Of a stretch of 29,004 nucleotides of DNA, positions 22,166 to 29,004 are shown in pieces (the stretch's first letter is position 1; every line of letters begins with the position of its first letter). Source of the DNA: a virus; the IMG/VR virus record IMGVR_UViG_3300036846_000067, positions 1-29,004 of that record; one strand, 5' to 3'. Under the pieces are notes generated by a model that worked only from the letters and a program-made list of their open reading frames with translations, was not told the DNA's origin and did no database searches. A program made the position numbers and the translations under genes.

Positions 22166-25100
22166 CTAGTCTGGGTCAATGATCCACATCCTCTCAACTT
22201 CGATCTTGCGTCCAAATGATCTGTTCTTGTAGCCAGTGACAAGGATCAAGTCATGGTCCAGCCTCACTCTCATCAAAAGATCTTTCATCTGTGGGAACTT
22301 CCACCTGTTGACGCGCACGTTGATCTCATCAGTGTCATCGTACGCATACAGCACCATCGAGTGCTTCAGGCCGGGCTCCTTGATCCTGCTTGGGTCAAGA
22401 TCGTGACCTTCACGTGACCTGAACTCCTCAAACATGTCTCGCAAGTTTCGATCATGAACCCGGCCAACCCACACGACTGGCAGCATCTGGCCACGATCCC
22501 ACTGCCGGCCATCAAACTGGACACCAAGATCGTATGGCAAATCTTCGCTGCGATGCGTCGTTGTAGGCAGCATCTGACCGTGAACATCTTGAAGATCGCC
22601 ATTGCGGAGCATGACTCGAAGATCGTCAAGCTGCTCATGAAACGTCTGGACACCAAAAGGATCATGAGCGCCAACCCACGTCTTGATCAGCGCTGCTTTC
22701 TTAGGGCCAATCCCGCGCACGTTGAGCAGATCTGGCCAGCCCCACTTCTCATTGCGATCTTTGGCCACCTCACGATCAGCAACGATCTCCATCGCCAGCT
22801 TGAGGCCAATGCCAGGAATCTGTGAAAACCCCGGCAGAATAAGGCCATCGGTGCCCTTGCCCCACGTCAACCCAGACTTCATGATCGACAAGCCACTCAC
22901 GTGGACCGGCTCACCATCACCACGCTTGTCGGCAAACTTGGGATCACCAAGATCCCGCATCAACGCTGGCCAGCTGCTTGGCGCTGACTTCTGAAGTTGC
23001 GCCGCATAGAACTCAGTTGGATGATAGACCTTCATCCACATCGCCCAGTAGCCGAGCACTGTGTACGCCACGCTATGGCTCAGGTTGAAGGCATACTGTC
23101 CTGCCGTGATCATCCTGCGGAAGATCAAGAGAGCCATCTCAGGGTCTACGCCATTGGCGATCGCACCCTCAACGAACATGTCGCGCTTCTGGTTGAACGC
23201 TGCTTCACCATACTTGGCTGAGATCACCTTGCGAATCTGGCTGAGGTGCGTCCATCCAAAGTTGCCGATCTCACGACAGATCGCCAGCATCTGCTCTTGG
23301 TACAGCAGTTGGTACTTGGTGTAGCCACAAATTCTGGCGACATCCTCGTTGTATGTCCACAGATTTTTGGCGTCATCACGATTCCACTTGCCCCACTTCT
23401 GGTTGATGTAGTCCAGCGTGCCGCCTGAGTGGTATGGTCCTGGACGACTCAAGGCGTTGATGTCCACCAACTCTTGGAATGTATCCGGCTTCAGCTGGGC
23501 AACGATGGACTTGGTCGTTCTGCCTTCATACTGGAAGATGCCGCGCACGTCACATCGTCTGAAGGCATCGATGACTCGCTCATCATCCAGCGGCAACTTG
23601 TACATGTCTTCAACGCTCATGTCGAGCATCTTCATGCAAGATGACAGCATGCCGAGTGTCGTCAGGCCAAGGAAGTCGATCTTGAGCACGCCAAGATACT
23701 CAGCGTCATACTTATCCACACTCAGCACGCTCAGCTTGCGAGGTGGAGCACCAGGGATCTTGGACTTCAGCTCACGCGTGTACAGCGCGCAGGTGCTGGT
23801 GAGTGGCTCGTTGCCGATCACGAGGCCTGCCGCATGAACGCCCATCGACTTGAGCATGCCTTCCAGCTCAAACGCGCTGTGAAGCTTTGGGTGCCTGTCC
23901 CAAATCTCTTGTGCCAAAGGGAACTGGGCGATGGTGTCCTGCAATGTCAACTCGAACCGTGAGTCTGCAGATGATCGATCAATGATGAACTCTTTGAGTC
24001 TCGTCACCTCAGTGACAGGCACACCAGTCACACGAGCAACATCGTCAACGCTGTTGCGTCCACGATATCTGGTGAACGTGCCGATGTTGCCGACACAGCC
24101 GGCGCCATACTTCTTGAGCAGATACTGCCTCACACGATCACGCTTGGTGTCATCGAAGTCAAGATCAACATCTGGCAAGTCAAGTCTGTTGGGATCGATG
24201 AAGCGCTCAAAGTACATCTGCGGGTACAGCATCGGGTCAACTTCAGTGATGCGGAGCAGGTAGCAGACCAGCGAGGCAGCTGCAGATCCACGCGCTGGAC
24301 CAACCAGGATGTTGTGATTCTTGGTCCATCGCACGACATCGCTGAGGATCAAGAAGTAATCAATGAAGTCCTTGTCGATCATAACGTTGACTTCACGCTG
24401 CAGTCTAGCTGTGTAGTCCTGCCTGTCAGTGCCTGGCGCTAGATGCTTCTGCATCTCACGATAGCGCCAGCCCTTGCGCAGCCACTCCCACAACAGATCG
24501 TTGGCGCTCGCACATCCCTCTGGCAAAGGGAATCTGACACGCTCGATCTTGGGCAACGTGACGTCGCACCGTGACGCAATCTCGACAGTGCGATCAAGCG
24601 CAGCGATGACGTCTGCTTTGTCTGGTACTCCCGCATAGCTGAGTCGCTTGCCAACATCTTGGCGTGAGAACAGAGTCAGTGGAACCTTGTAGTCCCAGCT
24701 GTCCTCTTGCTGATCGACTGTCTTCTTGGATGACCGGCCACCACGTGCGATGGCATGGATCAACGAGTGAAGCTTGATCTGTTCCGGCAATGGATAGTGG
24801 GCGTCAAGCGTTGCCACAGTTGGGATCTTGAGCCGCTTGGACACCTCAAGTAGCAGGGTGTTGAGTGCGACCACGTTCGCCAACTCTGGGAATGCTTGAA
24901 GCTCAAGGTAATAACGATCACCAAACATCTCACGATATCTGGCAGCGACGCGCAGAGCAGCCTCGATGCCACCTGCCTGGATGTCCTTGCCACCAAGGGA
25001 TTGGCAAGCGATGTCTGAGCCGGTGCAGCCACTGAGGAAGATCATGTTGGAGCCATGCTTGGTGAGCATGTCGCTGGTCGTCGTTGGGAAGTAGTAGAAG

Positions 25101-25420
25101 TTGCTCCATGAATCGCTGACCATGTTGAGTAGACCACGATAACCTTCAAGGTTCATGGCCAGTGACGTGAGATGGAACTTGTGCTTGTTCGGCACGTCAC
25201 GTGTGTACAACTCGCAGCCAAACATGGGACGCACCGACTTGCTCGCCAAACACGCCAGCTCAAGCTTGACGTGAGACGACACGTTGCCGTGCTCAGTCAA
25301 CGCAAGCGCTGTGTAGCCAAGATCCTCAGCGCGACGAACAAAGTCGGCAGGCTGACCGTGACCATCACCATAGCTGTAGGTGCTATGGGTGTGAAGCGAA
25401 GCAAAGTCGGTGCGCACCAT
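22166..25420 (-). CDS. dnaE: DNA polymerase III alpha subunit (DnaE)
   Basis: This is a full C-family replicative polymerase of 1084 residues. A PHP domain starts at residue 6 (SLHTHSTYSYGDGHG, then ALTEHGN, then MFGCELYT, then TLDAHY), with most usual metal ligands present, so it may proofread. The palm has GPARGSAAASL (about 374-384) and the catalytic PDVDLDFDD (about 416-424). Later come NLSHSVAYTVLGYWAMWMK, two helix-hairpin-helix segments (QIPGIGLKLA and VRGIGPKKAALI), and a C-terminal OB-like part. The start ATG at 25420 has AAGGAG about 13 bases upstream. Together with the primase-helicase it gives the phage its own replication core. It is shorter than typical bacterial DnaE (about 1160 residues) at the C-terminus. 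Confidence 0.94.
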   Translation of the reverse strand: MVRTDFASLHTHSTYSYGDGHGQPADFVRRAEDLGYTALALTEHGNVSSHVKLELACLASKSVRPMFGCELYTRDVPNKHKFHLTSLAMNLEGYRGLLNMVSDSWSNFYYFPTTTSDMLTKHGSNMIFLSGCTGSDIACQSLGGKDIQAGGIEAALRVAARYREMFGDRYYLELQAFPELANVVALNTLLLEVSKRLKIPTVATLDAHYPLPEQIKLHSLIHAIARGGRSSKKTVDQQEDSWDYKVPLTLFSRQDVGKRLSYAGVPDKADVIAALDRTVEIASRCDVTLPKIERVRFPLPEGCASANDLLWEWLRKGWRYREMQKHLAPGTDRQDYTARLQREVNVMIDKDFIDYFLILSDVVRWTKNHNILVGPARGSAAASLVCYLLRITEVDPMLYPQMYFERFIDPNRLDLPDVDLDFDDTKRDRVRQYLLKKYGAGCVGNIGTFTRYRGRNSVDDVARVTGVPVTEVTRLKEFIIDRSSADSRFELTLQDTIAQFPLAQEIWDRHPKLHSAFELEGMLKSMGVHAAGLVIGNEPLTSTCALYTRELKSKIPGAPPRKLSVLSVDKYDAEYLGVLKIDFLGLTTLGMLSSCMKMLDMSVEDMYKLPLDDERVIDAFRRCDVRGIFQYEGRTTKSIVAQLKPDTFQELVDINALSRPGPYHSGGTLDYINQKWGKWNRDDAKNLWTYNEDVARICGYTKYQLLYQEQMLAICREIGNFGWTHLSQIRKVISAKYGEAAFNQKRDMFVEGAIANGVDPEMALLIFRRMITAGQYAFNLSHSVAYTVLGYWAMWMKVYHPTEFYAAQLQKSAPSSWPALMRDLGDPKFADKRGDGEPVHVSGLSIMKSGLTWGKGTDGLILPGFSQIPGIGLKLAMEIVADREVAKDRNEKWGWPDLLNVRGIGPKKAALIKTWVGAHDPFGVQTFHEQLDDLRVMLRNGDLQDVHGQMLPTTTHRSEDLPYDLGVQFDGRQWDRGQMLPVVWVGRVHDRNLRDMFEEFRSREGHDLDPSRIKEPGLKHSMVLYAYDDTDEINVRVNRWKFPQMKDLLMRVRLDHDLILVTGYKNRSFGRKIEVERMWIIDPD

Positions 25421-25425
25421 CGTTG

Positions 25426-25644
25426 TCAGCTGCTCCTTGACTCCTGGACGTCCATCACGTCCAACACCCAGTCGGTTGAATCTTCTTCACCATCTGGATC
25501 CATCTGAAGTTCGATGTCTGTTCCATCGATGGCATCAGACACCGCATCGAGCAGATGCTCCATGTCCTCATCGTTGAGATCGATGTCGTCACTCTCAGCG
25601 ATGCTCCTGACTCTTGCCTTGATCAACAGCTCATACTCAGCCAT
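25426..25644 (-). CDS. Small acidic hypothetical protein
   Basis: The product has 72 residues from the ATG at 25644, which is eight bases inside the end of the VOC gene; the longer frame overlaps that gene. It has a helical N-terminus (MAEYELLIKARVRSIAES), then an acidic stretch (DDIDLNDEDMEHLLDAV), then a Glu/Asp-rich tail. The first part could be a small beta or helical fold. I recognise no family. It ends five bases before dnaE, so it may be translated with it. Confidence 0.5.
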   Translation of the reverse strand: MAEYELLIKARVRSIAESDDIDLNDEDMEHLLDAVSDAIDGTDIELQMDPDGEEDSTDWVLDVMDVQESRSS

Positions 25645-26161
25645 TGCCACCACCCTCTGGTACTCGTTGAATGAACTTGAGGTCATAGCCAAACTCGTCA
25701 AACGTGTCGTATGTTGCCTCCCTGAAGTGATGGTGTCCAGCCAGCGCTGGGTTGGTGTGGTTGCTGGTCTCGAACACGAACACCGGGTTCATGCCCTGAT
25801 CAGCTTGCATGCGGGCGATCTGAGCATCAAGATCGTCAACGTGCATGCTGCAGTGACTGACGAACGTCTTGGCTCCACGTTCGGGCAGTCTGCCTGTGAA
25901 GCTGAAGTTTTTGGTCACCTCAGCTCCATCGTTGCACATCATCTCGAACTCAAAGCCGCCAAACAGCTGGTAGTTGAACGCCAACAGCGTCTTGGCCTTG
26001 AGTGGCTGGCCTCTGAACATGCCGGTGAACGTTGGGTTGTCATAGGACCACTTGTCGTAGCCCATCTTGCAGTAGTGTGTGATTGTCTCCCTGAATAGCT
26101 CGCGGTCTGTGTAGCAGATGCTCAGCTGATGGATCGCCAACAGCTTGGGCCCACCACCCAT
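25637..26161 (-). CDS. VOC-superfamily (glyoxalase-like) protein
   Basis: The product has 174 residues. It shows the two-module pattern of the vicinal oxygen chelate fold: a first strand with His11 (LLAIHQLSICY), an acidic strand end (FGGFEFEMM, Glu73), a second module start with His107 (CSMHVDDLDAQI) and a final strand DEFGYDLKFIQRVP. These positions fit metal ligands of glyoxalase or dioxygenase-like enzymes, or antibiotic-binding relatives. The ATG at 26161 has GGAGG six bases upstream and overlaps the dehydrogenase stop. Substrate is unknown. It follows the SDR gene and forms part of the enzyme cassette. Confidence 0.58.
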   Translation of the reverse strand: MGGGPKLLAIHQLSICYTDRELFRETITHYCKMGYDKWSYDNPTFTGMFRGQPLKAKTLLAFNYQLFGGFEFEMMCNDGAEVTKNFSFTGRLPERGAKTFVSHCSMHVDDLDAQIARMQADQGMNPVFVFETSNHTNPALAGHHHFREATYDTFDEFGYDLKFIQRVPEGGGNG

Positions 26162-26856
26162 CACTTTCCTCCACTCAAGTCCATGATCGATCCCGTGATC
26201 ATCTCTGGCGCCGTGAGCATCATGAGCACAGCAGCGCCAACTTCCTCACGCGTCACGCGTCGCCCCATGGGCACTGTCTTCATCTCATAGGCCAGCATTT
26301 CCTCTCGTGTCCAGTTGCGTGCTCTCATGACCTGCTCATCAACAGACTTGGTCATAGGCGTTTCATCCACCACGCCAGGTGAGATGCCGGTCATGATCCA
26401 GTTGGGCGCCAGCTCACGCGCCATACATCTGATGGCCATGAGCAGCGCTGCCTTGCTTGAGCAGTACGCGACGCTGCCTCGCATGGGTGTTGTGGCACCA
26501 GTACTCACGATGGCGCAAACGTTGCCACTGGCCTGGTTCTTGACCAGCTTCTGGACCACTCGCAAGTAACCGTTGACGTTGAGATCATTGATCCTTGCGA
26601 GCATCTCAAAGTCAAGATCTTGAATGAACTGAAGCTTCTGCCAGCCAACGCTGTACACGATGTGATCGAACGGGCCATGTCGTCTCAGGTAAAGCTCAAT
26701 GGTGCCAGACTTGGTCACGTCCAGCTCATACAGATCTGGCACGAACACGTTCCACTCACGCTTGACTGCGTAGTTGGCTACAGCCGTGCCGATGCCTGCT
26801 CTTGAGCCACCAACAACTAGCAGCTTTGGCCCATCGTATCCAGTGTAATCTGGCAT
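26161..26856 (-). CDS. Short-chain dehydrogenase/reductase (SDR)
   Basis: This NAD(P)(H)-dependent oxidoreductase has 231 residues, a typical size for classical SDRs. The dinucleotide motif is GGSRAGIG (16-23), the structural Asn is in NDLNVNG (about 90-96), and the catalytic residues are Ser118 (AIVSTGATT), Tyr131 and Lys135 (AYCSSKAAL). Downstream are ISPGVVDETPM and a C-terminal IMDLSGGK, as in FabG-like proteins. The ATG has GAGG upstream and is one base past the HAD stop. SDR genes are rare in phages, and with the oxidoreductase two genes upstream it may act on a nucleotide sugar, cofactor or cell-wall precursor; the substrate cannot be read from sequence. Confidence 0.85.
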   Translation of the reverse strand: MPDYTGYDGPKLLVVGGSRAGIGTAVANYAVKREWNVFVPDLYELDVTKSGTIELYLRRHGPFDHIVYSVGWQKLQFIQDLDFEMLARINDLNVNGYLRVVQKLVKNQASGNVCAIVSTGATTPMRGSVAYCSSKAALLMAIRCMARELAPNWIMTGISPGVVDETPMTKSVDEQVMRARNWTREEMLAYEMKTVPMGRRVTREEVGAAVLMMLTAPEMITGSIMDLSGGK

Positions 26857-26857
26857 G

Positions 26858-27523
26858 CTACCTCATTTCAATCAGTAGGTCAAGTGCTTCTTTGAGACTG
26901 CTTGCTCTTACACCATCCCATGGTGCCGGTTCGTTGTGCGATCTTGTCATCAAGACCGACTCAATGCCAGCCCTGTTGGCTTGATCGCACATCTCAGGCA
27001 GGTCATCTAGTACTGCTACAACGCTTTCACGACCGACTGCCTTCACAAGATCGTGATACTTGTAGTCACTGGCGATCAGCCCATCTGCCTTGATGTGGTT
27101 GCGCTTCAGCCAGTGAGTCGTGTCCGTGGCCATGTTGTCGAGTCGTAGGTATGGCCTGGTGGTGCAGATCCATACCGCCAGTCCTGCCTTGCGGAGTCCG
27201 TTGATCAGATCTTGGGCGCCCTCAAAGCAAGGCATCGACCTGATCATGCCTCCTTGCCTGTAGGCCAACTTGATCTGGCGATACGTGCCTTTGCTGATCC
27301 CCATCGCCCTGTGAAACTGGAACTTTGGTGCTCCTGTCGGCCAGCCATCCTCTGGCCTGTAGATGATTTCACGCCCCAGCCATAGCTGGGCAAAGTCAAC
27401 TGTGTGTTGGTAGTGATCGCCAAGCGTGCCATCAACATCTATGGCAGCGACTGGCTTCGACCGTACTCCAAGGTATCCAGTGCCTCTTGAAACGCGTGAT
27501 GAGTGAGCACTCCCTTGCGCCAT
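26858..27523 (-). CDS. HAD-superfamily phosphatase (5'-nucleotidase-like)
   Basis: HAD motifs are clear. Motif I is AAIDVDGTLGD (catalytic Asp29/Asp31 from the chosen start), motif II lies in VWICTTRP (Thr), and motif III/IV is in VVAVLDDLPEMC (Asp pair). The layout resembles 5'(3')-deoxyribonucleotidases and polynucleotide-kinase-type phosphatases. The product is about 221 residues from the ATG at 27523. This start overlaps the previous gene by about 85 bases, unusual in this genome; no start codon lies between it and the motif. The frame is open to 27649. The overlap, a rare start such as ATA at 27442 or a read-through arrangement should be considered. Confidence 0.72.
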   Translation of the reverse strand: MAQGSAHSSRVSRGTGYLGVRSKPVAAIDVDGTLGDHYQHTVDFAQLWLGREIIYRPEDGWPTGAPKFQFHRAMGISKGTYRQIKLAYRQGGMIRSMPCFEGAQDLINGLRKAGLAVWICTTRPYLRLDNMATDTTHWLKRNHIKADGLIASDYKYHDLVKAVGRESVVAVLDDLPEMCDQANRAGIESVLMTRSHNEPAPWDGVRASSLKEALDLLIEMR

Positions 27524-28278
27524 AGCCCATATCTTCCTGCTCGCACGACGGATGGCCAGCATGTACAGTTGGTCGTCAGTGGCTTGCGAATGGTAAACAC
27601 CATCCCTGGCTTGTTGTGCCGTTGCGGGATGGTGTCCTGGGAAGCCCACTCAGTGTTGACTGAGTCAAAGATGTTGCTGCTGCGATACCAGCCGGTGCGT
27701 TCCAATGATCGTTTGATTGGCATCATGCCATTACAGATCACCAGATGTTGAACACCACGCCACAGTCTGCGTTCCTCGAACTGCATGGGTCCAGACCAGC
27801 ATCCATCGATCCAGACGTTGACGTGCTTGAACCTGTGGTGTTGACGATCTTCACAAATCAGCGGTGCGGGGATTGTTGAGAACACGACATCGAACGTATC
27901 ATGAAGCCTCGACAACAGCTCAGGACTGACCATCGTGTCGATCACGTTGCGCCCGAACTGGTGCCAGAGATGATCGTATGCGTGCCTGAGATCCCAGCAA
28001 TCGTGGACGCCCTCATACTCTGATGGTGACACGACGATGTCTGGATTCCTTGCTGCATAGACCTTTTCACGATAGCCATCCACCGTGCCAATCAACGCAT
28101 AGCGCAGCTTTGACGATCTTGAATCTGGGATGCCTGGTATGGCGACGTGCTGGTACTGCGCTCCCCGCATCGGGCTGCGTTGCTTCTTGCTGAAGATCAC
28201 AACGCTGTGGCCTGAAAGACGTGAAGCATGGGCCATCAGTAAGCCTGCTGGCCCACACCCCAAGACTGCAACCTTCAC
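27439..28278 (-). CDS. FAD/NAD(P)-binding oxidoreductase
   Basis: The product has about 279 residues. It starts with a Rossmann beta-alpha-beta unit (VAVLGCGPAGLLMAHASRLSG, residues about 3-23) with GxGxxG spacing, a strand ending in VVIFSKKQ, and a middle region with FDVVFSTIPAP. The C-terminal part has RAGRYGLWRKGVLTHHAF, a pattern I associate with phage flavin-type oxidoreductases. I start at the GTG at 28278, which has AGGAG five bases upstream; the TTG at 28281 would add one residue. Substrate unknown. Its 3' end overlaps the HAD start. It is the first gene of the enzyme cassette. Confidence 0.7.
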   Translation of the reverse strand: MKVAVLGCGPAGLLMAHASRLSGHSVVIFSKKQRSPMRGAQYQHVAIPGIPDSRSSKLRYALIGTVDGYREKVYAARNPDIVVSPSEYEGVHDCWDLRHAYDHLWHQFGRNVIDTMVSPELLSRLHDTFDVVFSTIPAPLICEDRQHHRFKHVNVWIDGCWSGPMQFEERRLWRGVQHLVICNGMMPIKRSLERTGWYRSSNIFDSVNTEWASQDTIPQRHNKPGMVFTIRKPLTTNCTCWPSVVRAGRYGLWRKGVLTHHAFQEALDTLEYGRSQSLP

Positions 28279-28297
28279 CAAGACTCCTTGGTTGAAG

Positions 28298-28993
28298 TTA
28301 CTGGACGTGACCGTGCGTGTCGTATGTCCTCAACGTGTGGAGCCGATCATGGTGTGCTCGCAGCGAGCCAAACAGATGTTGATCACGCGACGTGAGCGGC
28401 TCATCTGATTTCATGAGCCGATGGAACGTGTTGGCGTGCCGCATGAAGACATTGTCACTCATCTTCGATACTTCTGGAAACATTGGCTTGCCGTCAAGGA
28501 TGTAGTCAAACCTCCCATCTGGAGCTGGCTGTGGACCATAGATGAAGTTGCCCTCAGTCTGGACTGGCCACCACTCGCACAGTCCAGCTGAGATATTGGT
28601 GAAAAGCCTGCCATACCACTCACGATCATGTCTGAGCAGCGATGCCTTCTGGCCGGCGTGAAATCGCTTGACTCCCCACCACCATGGTGGATCGATCTTG
28701 CGTGCGATGATCGCCTGCTCATGGTAGCCCATCTTGATCATGCGATCATGCACCTTGAACGTGTCCGTCCAGCCTTGGACTTTCCATTCAAATAGCATCC
28801 TGGCGATGTACTGGGCAAGGAAGTCATCGTGCCCGATCCACATCTTGATGCCAGGGTGCCACTGCCAGCCCTTCTTGATCTTTTTGTTGGTTTCCAAGAT
28901 CGTCATGGCAGCGTTGATCTGATGGCCAAGATCTTTCTCACTCAATGCCGCAGCGTTGATCTTCTGATCACTGTACGGCAGATATGTTTGCAT
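28298..28993 (-). CDS. Pyrimidine dimer DNA glycosylase family (endonuclease V-like), divergent
   Basis: The product has 231 residues and starts MQTYLPYSD, close to the MQTFLPY start of this family. It keeps a WHPGIKMWIGHDDFLAQY segment, then FEWKVQGWTDT (usual EW..RGY.DT), then FHAGQKASLLRHDREWYGRLF (usual FH..HRSNLLRK.P.hY). Family members remove UV-damaged bases. It departs from the family at the LGKQR-x-E part (here LGHQINAA), so the usual catalytic Glu may be missing or moved. The C-terminal 80 residues have no family match. The ATG at 28993 lies 11 bases from the window edge, so upstream context is unknown. It may be an active variant or a non-catalytic relative. Confidence 0.72.
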   Translation of the reverse strand: MQTYLPYSDQKINAAALSEKDLGHQINAAMTILETNKKIKKGWQWHPGIKMWIGHDDFLAQYIARMLFEWKVQGWTDTFKVHDRMIKMGYHEQAIIARKIDPPWWWGVKRFHAGQKASLLRHDREWYGRLFTNISAGLCEWWPVQTEGNFIYGPQPAPDGRFDYILDGKPMFPEVSKMSDNVFMRHANTFHRLMKSDEPLTSRDQHLFGSLRAHHDRLHTLRTYDTHGHVQ

Positions 28994-29004
28994 CTGTAGT
29001 GGTG

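Noticed and set aside
230-28922. Many open frames on the plus strand, some over 100 codons (for example 3405-4085, 5465-6232, 7276-8169).
   Set aside because: All lie opposite clear minus-strand genes, lack family motifs and sensible starts, and reflect the GC-rich third positions of the real genes.
1-29004. tRNA genes, CRISPR arrays, integrase, attachment sites, insertion sequences.
   Set aside because: No cloverleaf-type sequence, regular repeat-spacer pattern, recombinase or transposase frame was seen in the gaps or genes; the only repeat cluster is the irregular AGACG array.

Overview
This window is about 29 kb of a tailed double-stranded DNA phage (or prophage) with siphovirus-type virion genes. 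The host is most likely an actinobacterium. Evidence for that is a mid-to-high GC content (about 57% in sampled stretches), one very clear TTGACA-N17-TAGGCT promoter, a DUF1360-type membrane protein beside the portal gene, an actinophage-style capsid protease, ThyX, and a phage-encoded DnaE polymerase. Every convincing gene is on the minus strand, so transcription runs from the right end (29004) to the left end (1). Genes are tightly packed and often coupled by ATGA, GTGA, TGATG or TAATG overlaps. I saw no tRNA, CRISPR array, integrase or insertion sequence.

In transcription order, the right part (28993 to 16913) holds DNA metabolism and accessory genes. It starts with a divergent pyrimidine-dimer-glycosylase-family protein. 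A four-gene enzyme cassette follows: a FAD/NAD(P)-binding oxidoreductase, a HAD-type phosphatase, a short-chain dehydrogenase and a VOC-fold protein. Then come an acidic small protein, a full DNA polymerase III alpha subunit (DnaE), a small Cys-rich protein, a hypothetical protein, a DUF1599-like protein, a long ThyX, a helical small protein, a YozE-like small protein and a TOPRIM plus SF3 primase-helicase. These would replicate and repair phage DNA and adjust nucleotide pools. The metabolic job of the four-enzyme cassette is not clear from sequence.

Between the primase-helicase and the packaging genes is a roughly 285-bp noncoding region at 16628-16912. It is AT-richer than its surroundings and holds about eleven copies of an AGACG(TTT) core, including an 18-bp inverted pair flanking an 84-bp centre. 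It looks like a replication origin or a multi-site operator. A RuvC-like resolvase follows. A second gap (15943-16072) has the consensus promoter, with a perfect 8-bp inverted repeat lying on its predicted start site, just before the small terminase gene.

The left part (15942 to 1) is the packaging and virion module in normal order: small terminase, a small disordered protein, large terminase, a GCGCGS-motif protein, DUF1360 membrane protein, portal fused to MuF and HNH domains, capsid maturation protease, possibly a 38-codon ORF, major capsid protein with a fused scaffold region, a capsid-region structural protein, major tail protein, head-tail adaptor, a PKD/Ig-like small protein, two more connector or completion proteins, two tail-assembly chaperone candidates, and the start of the tape measure gene, which runs off the window.

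The points most worth a second look are the repeat region at 16628-16912, the promoter with an overlapping operator at 15956-16001, the portal-MuF-HNH fusion, the enzyme cassette, and a strong window-wide excess of the heptamer CAAGATC/GATCTTG (about 60 copies by hand count against roughly 3 expected).
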